A stretch of 41,848 bases of DNA from an uncultured Eubacteriales bacterium (GTDB taxonomy: Bacteria > Bacillota > Clostridia > TANB77 > CAG-508): contig CASFHP010000016.1 in assembly GCA_949294555.1 (NCBI GenBank), positions 1 to 41,848 on the forward strand, given 5' to 3'. This document shows positions 34,566-41,848 of this stretch, one piece after another; the stretch's first letter is position 1; each line of letters opens with the position of its first letter. The notes under the pieces are model-generated. The model had not been told where the DNA came from. It did no database searches and saw only the letters and a program-made list of their open reading frames with translations. Made by a program: the position numbers and the translations under genes.

Positions 34566-34585
34566 CCCTTCAATGTGCGTAGGCA
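34566..34585. terminator. Small hairpin downstream of the five-gene operon
   Basis: TTGAAGG and CCTTCAA pair around a 5-base loop within the 250-base gap 34404-34653. There is no strong T-run, so its role as a terminator of the minus-strand operon ending at 34654 is uncertain. Confidence 0.3.
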
Positions 34586-34653
34586 ATATGTTAATACTCG
34601 CTTTCCTGCCTTTAGAATTCACTTTAGTTCACCATTTCAAATCATGCATATTA

Positions 34654-35313
34654 TTATTCTAAAGTAGTATCTAATAATAATACATTACATATAAATCTAT
34701 TTGCATTATTTCTTGTATCAATATTAAAAACTATATACAATATAATTAATATCGTTATATTCACTATAATAAAATCTAATTCTATATTTAAACATATTTT
34801 ACTTAATATAAATATTGCTAATATTATTGGCATAATCAATATTGTTGTTATACATAAGTCTCTTGAAAACAAATAATCTTTCTGTGACTCTAATATTACT
34901 TCGTCTGCCTTATATTTTTGATAAGCCTTATACCATATATCATGTTGTTTTTGTGAAGAAATATTTTTTCCATATTTCTTATTTAATATTTTTATATTCA
35001 TTCTACTATCTTTAGAAACAACTTTATTTTGCCATCTATAACTAGGTAATCTATTATTTACTTTCCAAAATATTAATATTTCTTTTACATTTGATGGTAT
35101 TATATTTAAAATCAGTAATCCTATAATAGATAATAATGGCACACATATTAGAGAATATATTGGCTTAATTATAGTTTCATTTTCTTTGATTAGATTTATA
35201 GTATTAATGTCCATAAAATTATATTTATATATAATTATTAGAAAATTAATTAGTAAATATATAACAAAATAACTCACTACATATTTTTTATATTCCTTTT
35301 TTATATTTCTCAT
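34654..35313 (-). CDS. Four-helix membrane protein, last gene of the RloAB/MBL operon
   Basis: A 219-residue protein with hydrophobic segments at about 14-35, 48-70, 155-175 and 183-203, and a basic cytoplasmic loop between the second and third (NNRLPSYRWQNKVVSKDSRM, YKAYQKYKADE). No domain is recognised. GGAGAA lies before the ATG, 17 bases after the previous gene. If the operon is a defence system, this would be the natural membrane effector or anchor; that is inference. Confidence 0.65.
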   Translation of the reverse strand: MRNIKKEYKKYVVSYFVIYLLINFLIIIYKYNFMDINTINLIKENETIIKPIYSLICVPLLSIIGLLILNIIPSNVKEILIFWKVNNRLPSYRWQNKVVSKDSRMNIKILNKKYGKNISSQKQHDIWYKAYQKYKADEVILESQKDYLFSRDLCITTILIMPIILAIFILSKICLNIELDFIIVNITILIILYIVFNIDTRNNANRFICNVLLLDTTLE

Positions 35314-35330
35314 TTTCTCTGTTTTCTCCT

Positions 35331-35792
35331 TTACTTCTCCACATAATTAAAAGCTTTCTTTATCCTCTCATTCATTTCATATTTTCTAGTATTATATAAT
35401 ATTAATTCAGAATCAGTAATCTTAAAATTAAATCCATAATCACTTCCTATATATCTTTCTGTTTCTCCATTTATCGATTTCGAAACATATATTCGTTTTA
35501 CTTTTTTTAGCTTATTAAATTTCATCTTTTTTATAAAGCAAGAAATAATAATTAATGTATCGCATTTTATATTTTTAGCATTTGTTAATATATATTTGTT
35601 AATAGAATTATAATGTCCTATTAACATAATTATATCAACTTTTAATATAGAATAACATTCTAATTCAATCCTATCATCATACTCACTTTCTTCTATTCTA
35701 TACATACCTGGAAATGTATCATAAATATATAATTTTCTTGCTTTTATATCTTTTCTGTCAGTAGAGCCATCTTTAAAAAGTATATATATCAT
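35331..35792 (-). CDS. Unknown 153-residue protein in the RloAB/MBL operon
   Basis: An alpha/beta-looking protein. Strands DIIMLIGHYNSI and CDTLIIISCFIKK place a His (about 60) and a Cys (about 85) at strand ends, a layout that recalls caspase-like (CHAT) folds, but the sequence is short and the usual HG and C-x-S/G motifs are incomplete. Its start overlaps the stop of the MBL gene by 4 bases (ATGA), so the two are translationally coupled. Function unknown. Confidence 0.65.
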   Translation of the reverse strand: MIYILFKDGSTDRKDIKARKLYIYDTFPGMYRIEESEYDDRIELECYSILKVDIIMLIGHYNSINKYILTNAKNIKCDTLIIISCFIKKMKFNKLKKVKRIYVSKSINGETERYIGSDYGFNFKITDSELILYNTRKYEMNERIKKAFNYVEK

Positions 35793-36655
35793 TTTTCCCT
35801 CCCATATGTTCCAGCACTTCTTTTGTTTTCTATAACTTTATCAACATCTATGTCTCCATAATTCTTTGTATTATATACTATTTTTCCTTTTGTATCTAAA
35901 TCATCAGATCCTCCATTACTATTACCCGTATTATCTGATACTATATATGTAATTTTGCTATTCTTTTCTGATAATTTATCAAATATTTCTTCTGCTTGCT
36001 TCTTTTTGCCATGATGTGGTAATTGTACAGAATCATATTTATCTATTTTATCTTCTATACTAGGATAAGATGCATCACCAGTTAGCAAAACCGTCTTTCC
36101 ATTAATATTCAATTTTACCTGAACACTTATAGCATTAAAAATGGTCTCTGAATCAATCTGATCACTTTCTCTACCATCTAATTGGTGTGCTACAGCAGTT
36201 ATCATATAATCTTTATTAGGCCCTACTATATCTACTCCATCTATATTTATTGTTTCTTCATAAATATCCTTAAGATTTTCACCTGACAATTTTGCTACAT
36301 TGTCATACAATTTTAATATTTGTTCTCTTAAAGCTTCTCTAGTTCTTCTTTTATCATTTATTTCTTCATAGATTTCATCAACATATTTTAATAACAGTAT
36401 TGTATATATTCCTTTTATTTCTACATTTTCTCTTAACCATTGTATCCCTTTAAAATGATCTTCATCATTATGAGACAATATAACATATACATTATTTATA
36501 TTCTTCCCTTTCAAAAAATCTTTTACTCGTATTGCATGTTCTTCACTTCCACAATCATAAACTATTACATTCGCATTATGATGAATTATAATGCAATCAC
36601 CATAATTTTTTTCTTTTTCTTCATACTCTTTACTACTTAGTACTTTAATTTCCAT
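35789..36655 (-). CDS. Metallo-beta-lactamase-fold hydrolase (ComEC-like)
   Basis: A 288-residue MBL-fold protein. The metal motif is LSHNDEDHFKG (His62, Asp64, Asp66, His67), then LLTGDASYPS (bridging Asp) and the distal LPHHGKKKQ, as in ComEC C-terminal domains and relatives found in conflict systems. It has no signal peptide or membrane segment. It probably hydrolyses a phosphodiester or cyclic nucleotide; substrate unknown. It follows the TOPRIM gene by 19 bases. Confidence 0.83.
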   Translation of the reverse strand: MEIKVLSSKEYEEKEKNYGDCIIIHHNANVIVYDCGSEEHAIRVKDFLKGKNINNVYVILSHNDEDHFKGIQWLRENVEIKGIYTILLLKYVDEIYEEINDKRRTREALREQILKLYDNVAKLSGENLKDIYEETINIDGVDIVGPNKDYMITAVAHQLDGRESDQIDSETIFNAISVQVKLNINGKTVLLTGDASYPSIEDKIDKYDSVQLPHHGKKKQAEEIFDKLSEKNSKITYIVSDNTGNSNGGSDDLDTKGKIVYNTKNYGDIDVDKVIENKRSAGTYGREK

Positions 36656-36674
36656 ATAGTTATTCCTCCTCTTA

Positions 36675-37283
36675 CTATAATCTTCTATTTATTTCCTCTA
36701 TCCAACTCTCATCATCACTTTCAAAATTTTCAATAAATTTCAATATATTAGTACTAGAAGTTATGTTATCATCTGTAGATAACTTAGCTACATTTTCTTT
36801 CATTTTTTCGTAATTACTTCTTTTTATTTTAGTAAACAGCTCTCTTCTCTGCTCATCTGTAGCTTTATAGTTATCAATACCAACATATTCTTTTATAAAT
36901 TTACTATTTATAGATTTACTTTGACTTGTTAACTTTATTTCAGCAAAATGTGAAAGTATAATTTGCATCGTACATGGATTTCCAAATATTACTATATCAT
37001 CTGCTACATCTTCGCCATGAAAGTCATTTATCTTTTGCTTGATTTCTTTATATTTTTCTGATGGGCCTTTATCTGTATCGCAAAATATTAAAACCAAAGA
37101 ATATGAAGCCGATTGATACTTTTCTTGATATCTTGCTATTATTGTATTTATTGATTTTGCATTTACTGTAATAAAATCATATTTATTAGAAAATACTGCC
37201 TTATTTTTTAATGCTTCAATATAATCTAATTCTTCATATCCTTCACATATAATACATATTTTTTTACCCTTATATTTCCTCAT
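36675..37283 (-). CDS. RloB/DUF4435-like TOPRIM protein
   Basis: A 202-residue protein with the TOPRIM pattern: KKICIICEGYEELDYIEAL (acidic residue at 14) and LVLIFCDTDKGP (DxD at 69 and 71), then IFGNPCTMQIILSHF. This fits RloB-like and DUF4435 proteins that pair with an AAA15-type ATPase in defence systems such as PARIS. GGAGGTG lies before the ATG, and the start overlaps the ATPase gene by 14 bases. Probably a nuclease or an ATPase-gated effector. Confidence 0.75.
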   Translation of the reverse strand: MRKYKGKKICIICEGYEELDYIEALKNKAVFSNKYDFITVNAKSINTIIARYQEKYQSASYSLVLIFCDTDKGPSEKYKEIKQKINDFHGEDVADDIVIFGNPCTMQIILSHFAEIKLTSQSKSINSKFIKEYVGIDNYKATDEQRRELFTKIKRSNYEKMKENVAKLSTDDNITSSTNILKFIENFESDDESWIEEINRRL

Positions 37284-38520
37284 CTTCCACCTCCAATAAG
37301 GTAGAAATTAAATCTGGTTCAGGTATTGCTCCAAATTCTCCTTTAATATATTTTTCTTGTATATCTGATGTATCTCTTACACCATTCTCTGCATAACTAA
37401 AGTCTTTTAAAGAATATAAATCTGTTTCATTTTCATCTTTATCTGTAAACCATATTTGCTCTTTTCTAAACATTCTTTTGCAGTCTAATAAACTTATATC
37501 ATGAAGTGTTGCTATTAATTGTGCATTTTTGTTTATTTCATTATTAAACATACTAATTATTGCTCTTGTAATTTTAAAATGTAAACTACTATCCAATTCA
37601 TCAATTACCAATGTCTTTCCTTGTTCTATTGCTTCTATTACATAACTTGCAAGAGCTGCAAATTTTCTTGTTCCTAATGAGTCAAATATAATACTTGGTA
37701 CGGCTTTCCCTTTATAGACTGATATAACTTTTATTTGATCCATTAAATTTTGATTTTTTAGTAGTTTCTCATCTGCAATTTTTCCATCTATTTCAACATC
37801 TAAATCTTCTACATACATATAATCATCTAAATATAAATCAGCATTTTTTATAAAATCTACAACTTTTTTTGTTTCATCATCTTTGTTTTTTAACATTTGT
37901 ATTGTTTTTGAAATAGGTATTTTGTTCATGTCTACTATCTCTATACTATTTCCAATACCTGTTAATATATCTTTTATTTTTTCTAATATAGGAAACTTTT
38001 CAATTTGTACCGTATATATCAAAATATTATTGTTAGAAGCAATATTTAATACTTTTTCTAATTCTTTATCTTTTGGACATTCGTATTTTTCATTGATTGT
38101 ATCTTTTAAAAATATTAATTCTTCTTTTCCATTATTATATTTGTCTCTTACTATTTCACACATTTTCTCATATATATATAACTTTTTTTCATCATCGAAC
38201 TTATATTCATATGAGTATTCTTTTTCTTCAGATATAAAAGAAATAGATTCTTCACAAATATTATTATTTGTAAATATGTTTGAATCTAGATGTATTTCCT
38301 TATTTAGCAAGGTATTTTTAACTGCTTTTATACAATTTATAAAAGTGGTTTTTCCTGTATTATTTGGTCCATAGATAACTGCTGACTTTAATATATTAAG
38401 ATTATTATTTATATTAGTTATATTAGACGAAAATTTCTTTGTTCTCATATCTGCTTTCAAATTCATTTCTATTTGATTATTAAATGCAAAACAATTATTA
38501 AATTTTAAACTTGTTATCAT
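37270..38520 (-). CDS. AAA15/RloA-like ATPase, first gene of a five-gene operon
   Basis: A 416-residue ATPase starting MITSLKFNNCFAFNNQIEMN. Walker A GPNNTGKTTFI is at 51-61, Walker B LVIDELDSSLHF at about 305-316, and the switch His in LIATLHDISLLD. The middle is a long helical insertion. This is the AAA_15/AAA_21 type seen in RloA and PARIS AriA. AGGAGG lies before the ATG. The leader has a clear promoter and four hairpins. The next gene encodes a TOPRIM protein, supporting a defence function. Confidence 0.85.
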   Translation of the reverse strand: MITSLKFNNCFAFNNQIEMNLKADMRTKKFSSNITNINNNLNILKSAVIYGPNNTGKTTFINCIKAVKNTLLNKEIHLDSNIFTNNNICEESISFISEEKEYSYEYKFDDEKKLYIYEKMCEIVRDKYNNGKEELIFLKDTINEKYECPKDKELEKVLNIASNNNILIYTVQIEKFPILEKIKDILTGIGNSIEIVDMNKIPISKTIQMLKNKDDETKKVVDFIKNADLYLDDYMYVEDLDVEIDGKIADEKLLKNQNLMDQIKVISVYKGKAVPSIIFDSLGTRKFAALASYVIEAIEQGKTLVIDELDSSLHFKITRAIISMFNNEINKNAQLIATLHDISLLDCKRMFRKEQIWFTDKDENETDLYSLKDFSYAENGVRDTSDIQEKYIKGEFGAIPEPDLISTLLEVEDEEI

Positions 38521-38553
38521 AACAAATTCCTCCTAACTAATTTATAAGAAAAG

Positions 38554-38644
38554 TGGCTTCGCCATATGTGCATTTCGCTTCGCGAATATGCACGTTCCAA
38601 GGAAACTTAACCTTGTTGCTCCAGAAATTTCTAACGAAATTTCT
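38554..38644 (-). promoter_or_regulatory. Four consecutive hairpins in the leader of the RloAB/MBL operon
   Basis: From the 5' end of the minus strand: GAAATTTC-GTTA-GAAATTTC (38643-38624), CAAGG/CCTTG (38615-38598), GTGCATATTCGC/GCGAAATGCAC (38593-38568) and TGGC-GAA-GCCA (38564-38554). They fill most of the 110 bases between promoter and ribosome site. Function unknown; they may regulate translation or be an RNA part of the system. Confidence 0.55.
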
Positions 38645-38655
38645 TATGCAATAAA

Positions 38656-38685
38656 ATTATAACACATTTTTTATTTTTTGTGCAA
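38656..38685 (-). promoter_or_regulatory. Promoter of the RloAB/MBL operon
   Basis: On the minus strand: TTGCAC (38685-38680), an 18-base spacer, then consensus TATAAT (38661-38656). Confidence 0.75.
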
Positions 38686-38761
38686 TATTTTTGCATAAAA
38701 AATATTATTTAATATATAATATGCCCAATTTAAATTAAAATACACTTATTTATTATATAAT

Positions 38762-38815
38762 AATTGCCGGAAATTTTCGTAAATATCAAATGATTTACGA
38801 AAGTTTCCAGCAATT
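38762..38815. repeat. 23-bp inverted repeat hairpin of the TTACGAA type
   Basis: AATTGCCGGAAA and TTTCGTAAAT on the left arm (38762-38784) pair with the right arm at 38793-38815, with two or three mismatches. A second, shorter stem (TATTAC...GTAATA) follows at 38823-38856. It lies downstream of the hydrolase gene on its strand and could serve as its terminator. Confidence 0.55.
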
Positions 38816-38859
38816 TGTTTTCTATATTACAAAAATTTTCAATTTTTCGTAATATAAAC

Positions 38860-39411
38860 TTATAAATAGCTTACTATTTCTTCAAAAGTATCATATCCAC
38901 TTTCACTATTGATATGTCCTGCATTTGGTATAAAAACTTGTTCTGTTGCAATTTTGTCTGCAAAATCTTTTTCTACTTCATATTTTACATATGGATCATT
39001 ATCTGAATAAAAACATATTATTTCATTAGCATATTGCTTTACCTCTTCTAAGTTATCAAAATACATAAATTTATTAACATTATCATATTCTTCATTTATT
39101 CCTAGGTAGTTGTTAAATCCACACACAAATATTAATTTTTTAACTTTAACTTTATTTTCAACTAGAAACTTTGATATAAATACTGGTGCAATACTATGTC
39201 CTATAATTGTGGTATTCTCATTTATTAATCCTAAATTTAAATAATATTTAAGTAATCTGCTCCAATTTTCATAATTTTGATATCCTACCCCTATTGGAAA
39301 GTCTGGCACATATACTTGTTTTCCTTCATCTTCTATAAAATCATGTAACCATCCTATCCAATTTGAATATGGACTACTAAATGAACCATGTATTATAAAA
39401 TAATTTTCCAT
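38860..39411 (-). CDS. RBBP9/YdeN-type alpha/beta-hydrolase
   Basis: A 183-residue serine hydrolase-like protein: MENYFIIHGSFSSPYSNWIG at the start, nucleophile elbow TIIGHSIAPVF, Asp in YSDNDPYV and His in PNAGHINSESGY. This is the RBBP9 family (YdeN in Bacillus), of unknown substrate. Its 3' end occurs again as remnants at 32279-32373 and 17877/18812. It begins 4 bases after the Nudix gene stop. Confidence 0.85.
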   Translation of the reverse strand: MENYFIIHGSFSSPYSNWIGWLHDFIEDEGKQVYVPDFPIGVGYQNYENWSRLLKYYLNLGLINENTTIIGHSIAPVFISKFLVENKVKVKKLIFVCGFNNYLGINEEYDNVNKFMYFDNLEEVKQYANEIICFYSDNDPYVKYEVEKDFADKIATEQVFIPNAGHINSESGYDTFEEIVSYL

Positions 39412-39415
39412 ATGC

Positions 39416-39901
39416 TTACCTCTCTTCCAATTTATAATCTACACTTAATATGTTTTCTTTCTCATCTACTTGTATCTGCATTTTAAATTTACATTTTTCA
39501 TCAGTTAAACCCTTAATAAAAAATCTATCTAAAATCATTATATTAGACAATATTTTTTCTTTCTTTAATAATTCATTAATTTCTATCCATTCTGATGTAT
39601 TTTCTTCAAAGTCTTGTGGTTTTCCTTCACATTCATTACATATAAATACTTGAAAATCAAATATTCTATTTGGATATTCAATTATCATTTTTCCTTTATA
39701 TTTTAAGTTTTTTATTTTAAGTCCTGTTTCCTCTTTCATTTCTCTTATAGCTGTCTGTTCTGGAGTTTCTCCTTCTTCAATTTTTCCACCTGGTATTTCG
39801 TAATACCCTGCTTTTTTATTGCCTTCTTTATATTTCGTTACTACTACTTTATTATCTTTTACTAAATAGCACCTAACTGCTTTTCTTATAGGTTTATCCA
39901 T
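39416..39901 (-). CDS. Nudix hydrolase (MutT-like)
   Basis: A 161-residue protein with the complete Nudix box GGKIEEGETPEQTAIREMKE then ETGLKI (about residues 38-63), so it hydrolyses a nucleoside diphosphate derivative; the substrate is not clear. The C-terminus adds about 50 residues beyond the core. It precedes the RBBP9-like gene by 4 bases in one transcription unit. Confidence 0.87.
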   Translation of the reverse strand: MDKPIRKAVRCYLVKDNKVVVTKYKEGNKKAGYYEIPGGKIEEGETPEQTAIREMKEETGLKIKNLKYKGKMIIEYPNRIFDFQVFICNECEGKPQDFEENTSEWIEINELLKKEKILSNIMILDRFFIKGLTDEKCKFKMQIQVDEKENILSVDYKLEER

Positions 39902-39938
39902 TTAACATTCTCTCCAATTTAATTTTATAAATCATTTT

Positions 39939-40376
39939 TTAATTTTCCATTTGATAATGTGTTTCTGTTTCTCCATATACTTTAAAGCCTAATTGTTCAT
40001 ATAACTTTTTAGCAGGGTTGTCTTTAAATACCTGTAAAATTGTTCTAATTCCTTTTTCATGATTTTCTTTTAATTGTTTTTCTAGAATCCTTTTTCCGAT
40101 TCCTTTATTTTGATATTCTTTTAATATACTTATTTCATTTATAAATAGATCTCCATCTTGAGTTGTGTGTACTGCATATATTCCTATTGGTTTATTATTG
40201 ACTAAGATAATTCTTTTATGGTGCAAATGCTCTTTTAAATCTTGTTTCAATCTTTCTTTTTGATCGTCATCTTTCCATCCCCAGATTTTATCAACATACC
40301 ATTTAAAATTTTCTTTTTTTAATTTAAATAGAAAATCAAAATCTTCTAATGTACAATTTCTAAAACTATATTCCAT
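39939..40376 (-). CDS. GNAT-family N-acetyltransferase
   Basis: A 145-residue acetyltransferase. The acetyl-CoA-binding motif A is LFINEISILKEYQNKGIGKR (Q/R-x-x-G-x-G pattern), followed by ILEKQLKENHEKGI and the C-terminal NPAKKLYEQLGFKVYGETE. Substrate unknown. GGAGAGTA before the ATG sets the start. Confidence 0.88.
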   Translation of the reverse strand: MEYSFRNCTLEDFDFLFKLKKENFKWYVDKIWGWKDDDQKERLKQDLKEHLHHKRIILVNNKPIGIYAVHTTQDGDLFINEISILKEYQNKGIGKRILEKQLKENHEKGIRTILQVFKDNPAKKLYEQLGFKVYGETETHYQMEN

Positions 40377-40460
40377 TTGCTACTCTCCTCTTACTAAAAA
40401 TTACTTACATCATAATTTCAAAGGATTAAATATATTTTCTTTTTATATCTTTATTCCTAA

Positions 40461-41012
40461 TTAGTTTTCTTCTATTTTTTCTTTTAATTTTTCAATAATT
40501 TGCTCATAGTTGTCATACATTTTAGTTACATCATCTATTGTTTCTATATCTCCACTAGTAAAATTCTTCAAAAATATAGTTTTAAAGCCCATAAACTCTC
40601 CAATACTCTCAAAATATTCTTTTATATTTCTAGCAATATCCTTATTTTCTTCTTCATTCATTTGTCCAACTGTTATTAAATATATTGTTTTTCCTTTTAA
40701 TAAGTCATCATGCCAAGAAAACGGATTAAATCTATCTATTACATTTTTTAGTAATCCTGTTATGTGATTCATATAAATAGGACTGGCAATTACTATTTTA
40801 TCTGCTCTCAAAATTTCTTTATATATTTCTTGCATATCATCATCTATTACACAATATTCTTCTAACTCATTCATACAAGCATTACACCCTAAGCAGTAGT
40901 TTATACTTTTATCTGATAGTTCGATTAACTTATCATCTTTGTTTTTTAGATTATTTAATATTTTAGAACAATTTCCTTTTCTATTGCTTCCATTTATATA
41001 TAAAACTTTCAT
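40461..41012 (-). CDS. NADPH-dependent FMN reductase / flavodoxin-like oxidoreductase
   Basis: A 183-residue flavoprotein: MKVLYINGSNRKGNCSKIL (FMN phosphate loop), CLGCNACMNELEEYCVIDDD (a Cys-rich segment typical of this NAD(P)H-dependent oxidoreductase group) and DKIVIASPIYMNHITGLLKN (flavin ring contact). Likely a soluble quinone or FMN reductase. It lies 16 bases before the HD gene's stop side, on the same strand. Confidence 0.87.
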   Translation of the reverse strand: MKVLYINGSNRKGNCSKILNNLKNKDDKLIELSDKSINYCLGCNACMNELEEYCVIDDDMQEIYKEILRADKIVIASPIYMNHITGLLKNVIDRFNPFSWHDDLLKGKTIYLITVGQMNEEENKDIARNIKEYFESIGEFMGFKTIFLKNFTSGDIETIDDVTKMYDNYEQIIEKLKEKIEEN

Positions 41013-41028
41013 ATTCTTCTCCTACTAA

Positions 41029-41658
41029 TCAAATATTATATGTTTTTAATTTTTCAATATATTCTTTAATGCTAAAATCATTTATATCTTCAGGCTTCAA
41101 TTTACAATATTGCATAATTTGTTTCTCTATACCTAAAGAACATTCAATTAAATGATTTGCTTTTTCTTCGTTAGACCATACTGATAATGGCTTATTTTTA
41201 TATCTTACTTTTGCATCTTCTAATCTTTCTTTTATACTTACTACTCCATCTGGTGCAACTCTTTGGTCACAATAAGCACAAATTTTCCTTTCATAAGAAT
41301 TCGATTTCAATGTTTCTTCATTTTTTCTTGACCTTTTTCCATCTAATATGGTTAATTCCTGTTCAGTTAATCCTTCTTGTTTTCCAATTTCTAAATTGAT
41401 TTCATGGTCATTAGTTCCATACTTATCGAAATATTTTTTTCTTATCTTTAAGAATTCTTGATCTTTTGAAAAATCTTCTGGTATTTTAACTATATTTCCC
41501 ATGTCATGTAACAAACACACTCTAATAATTGCTTGGTTATCTATTTCTACTCCATTCCAGTTATCTATTATTAAATTACTACATGCTGCTACTCTTAACA
41601 TATGCATTTGCAAATTTTCTGGTAAATGATATTTTTTATAAATTTCTATAATATTCAT
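41029..41658 (-). CDS. HD-domain protein
   Basis: A 209-residue protein with an HD-type core: MHMLRVAACSNLIIDNW (first His) and IRVCLLHDMGNIVKI (HD pair), then DHEINLEIGKQEGL and ICAYCDQRVAPDGVVSIKER. It is probably a metal-dependent phosphohydrolase acting on a nucleotide or small phosphate ester. Substrate unknown. It follows the partial gene at 41660 with only a base or so between. Confidence 0.8.
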   Translation of the reverse strand: MNIIEIYKKYHLPENLQMHMLRVAACSNLIIDNWNGVEIDNQAIIRVCLLHDMGNIVKIPEDFSKDQEFLKIRKKYFDKYGTNDHEINLEIGKQEGLTEQELTILDGKRSRKNEETLKSNSYERKICAYCDQRVAPDGVVSIKERLEDAKVRYKNKPLSVWSNEEKANHLIECSLGIEKQIMQYCKLKPEDINDFSIKEYIEKLKTYNI

Positions 41659-41659
41659 T

Positions 41660-41848
41660 TTATTTAATCATCTCCCAACTCTTGAAGTAAACACATTCAA
41701 AATTTGCATTAAATTTTATTTCATATATACCATCAAATTCTTCATCATTTTGCTTTAATATCCACTCTGCAATAACTGTATAACCATCTATTGCTAATAA
41801 TTTAATTTCTATCTTTTCTATATTTTCGTTCTTTACATGTTGCCATTC
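41660..41848 (-). CDS. Partial gene, C-terminal part of an NTF2/SnoaL-like protein
   Basis: The last 62 codons of a gene that begins outside the window: EWQHVKNENIEKIEIKLLAI, DGYTVIAEWILKQND, EEFDGIYEIKFNANFECVYF and KSWEMIK, then a stop. The pattern of a strand with AEW followed by a GIYEIKF strand fits the SnoaL/NTF2-like fold. It is upstream of the HD gene in the same unit. Confidence 0.6.
   Translation of the reverse strand, partial: EWQHVKNENIEKIEIKLLAIDGYTVIAEWILKQNDEEFDGIYEIKFNANFECVYFKSWEMIK

Noticed and set aside
1..41848. tRNA or rRNA genes
   Set aside because: I found no cloverleaf with a T-loop GTTCRA and CCA-end, and no rRNA-like sequence on either strand.

Overview
The window is AT-rich, gene-dense and nearly all coded on the minus strand. 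It holds a spore-germination pair (cwlJ, gerQ), the Firmicutes cluster ylxM-ffh-rpsP-khpA-rimM-trmD-rplS, a T-box-controlled pheS/pheT operon and prepilin-like surface proteins. This points to a low-GC, endospore-forming member of the Clostridia, probably a gut lineage; the genus cannot be told. UGA acts as a stop (for example at the ATGA overlap of def and the next gene).

Layout. 1-5150: two surface proteins with prepilin-like N-termini (a DUF285/BspA repeat protein with a small membrane partner, and a GLUG-like protein). Each has an upstream intergenic segment bounded by inverted repeats and carrying a strong promoter that points away from the gene. I read these as two phase-variable invertible promoters, both now OFF. 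5156-10320: a small membrane protein, then rplS, trmD, rimM, khpA, rpsP, ffh and ylxM. 10335-12500: a REP-like palindrome, a foreign-looking hydrolase, gerQ and cwlJ. 12617-17260: Phe T-box, an unknown gene, pheS, a second unknown gene and pheT. 17306-18713: yjjX and a TIM-barrel isomerase sitting inside the split remnant of a hydrolase gene. 18851-38655: a defence-rich stretch with a Wadjet (JetABCD) operon plus a fifth gene, a def/AAA-ATPase/TPR operon, a solo MazF-like toxin followed by a candidate small RNA, decayed genes, an SDR, and a five-gene AAA ATPase/TOPRIM/metallo-beta-lactamase/unknown/membrane operon with a hairpin-rich leader. 38860-41848: small metabolic genes (hydrolase, Nudix, GNAT, flavodoxin-like, HD, partial NTF2-like).

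The most surprising signal is translational. ffh, an essential gene, is out of frame by one base at a CGGA, and cwlJ is out of frame twice, each time at a CGGA. In all three the normal protein is restored by a +1 shift at an in-frame CGG codon. By eye, CGG occurs as an in-frame codon nowhere else in the window except three times in the foreign-looking hydrolase. This suggests an unassigned or starved CGG codon, or quadruplet decoding, that drives +1 frameshifting. It deserves checking against raw reads and the tRNA set before anything else.

All gene functions rest on motifs read by eye; no database search was run.
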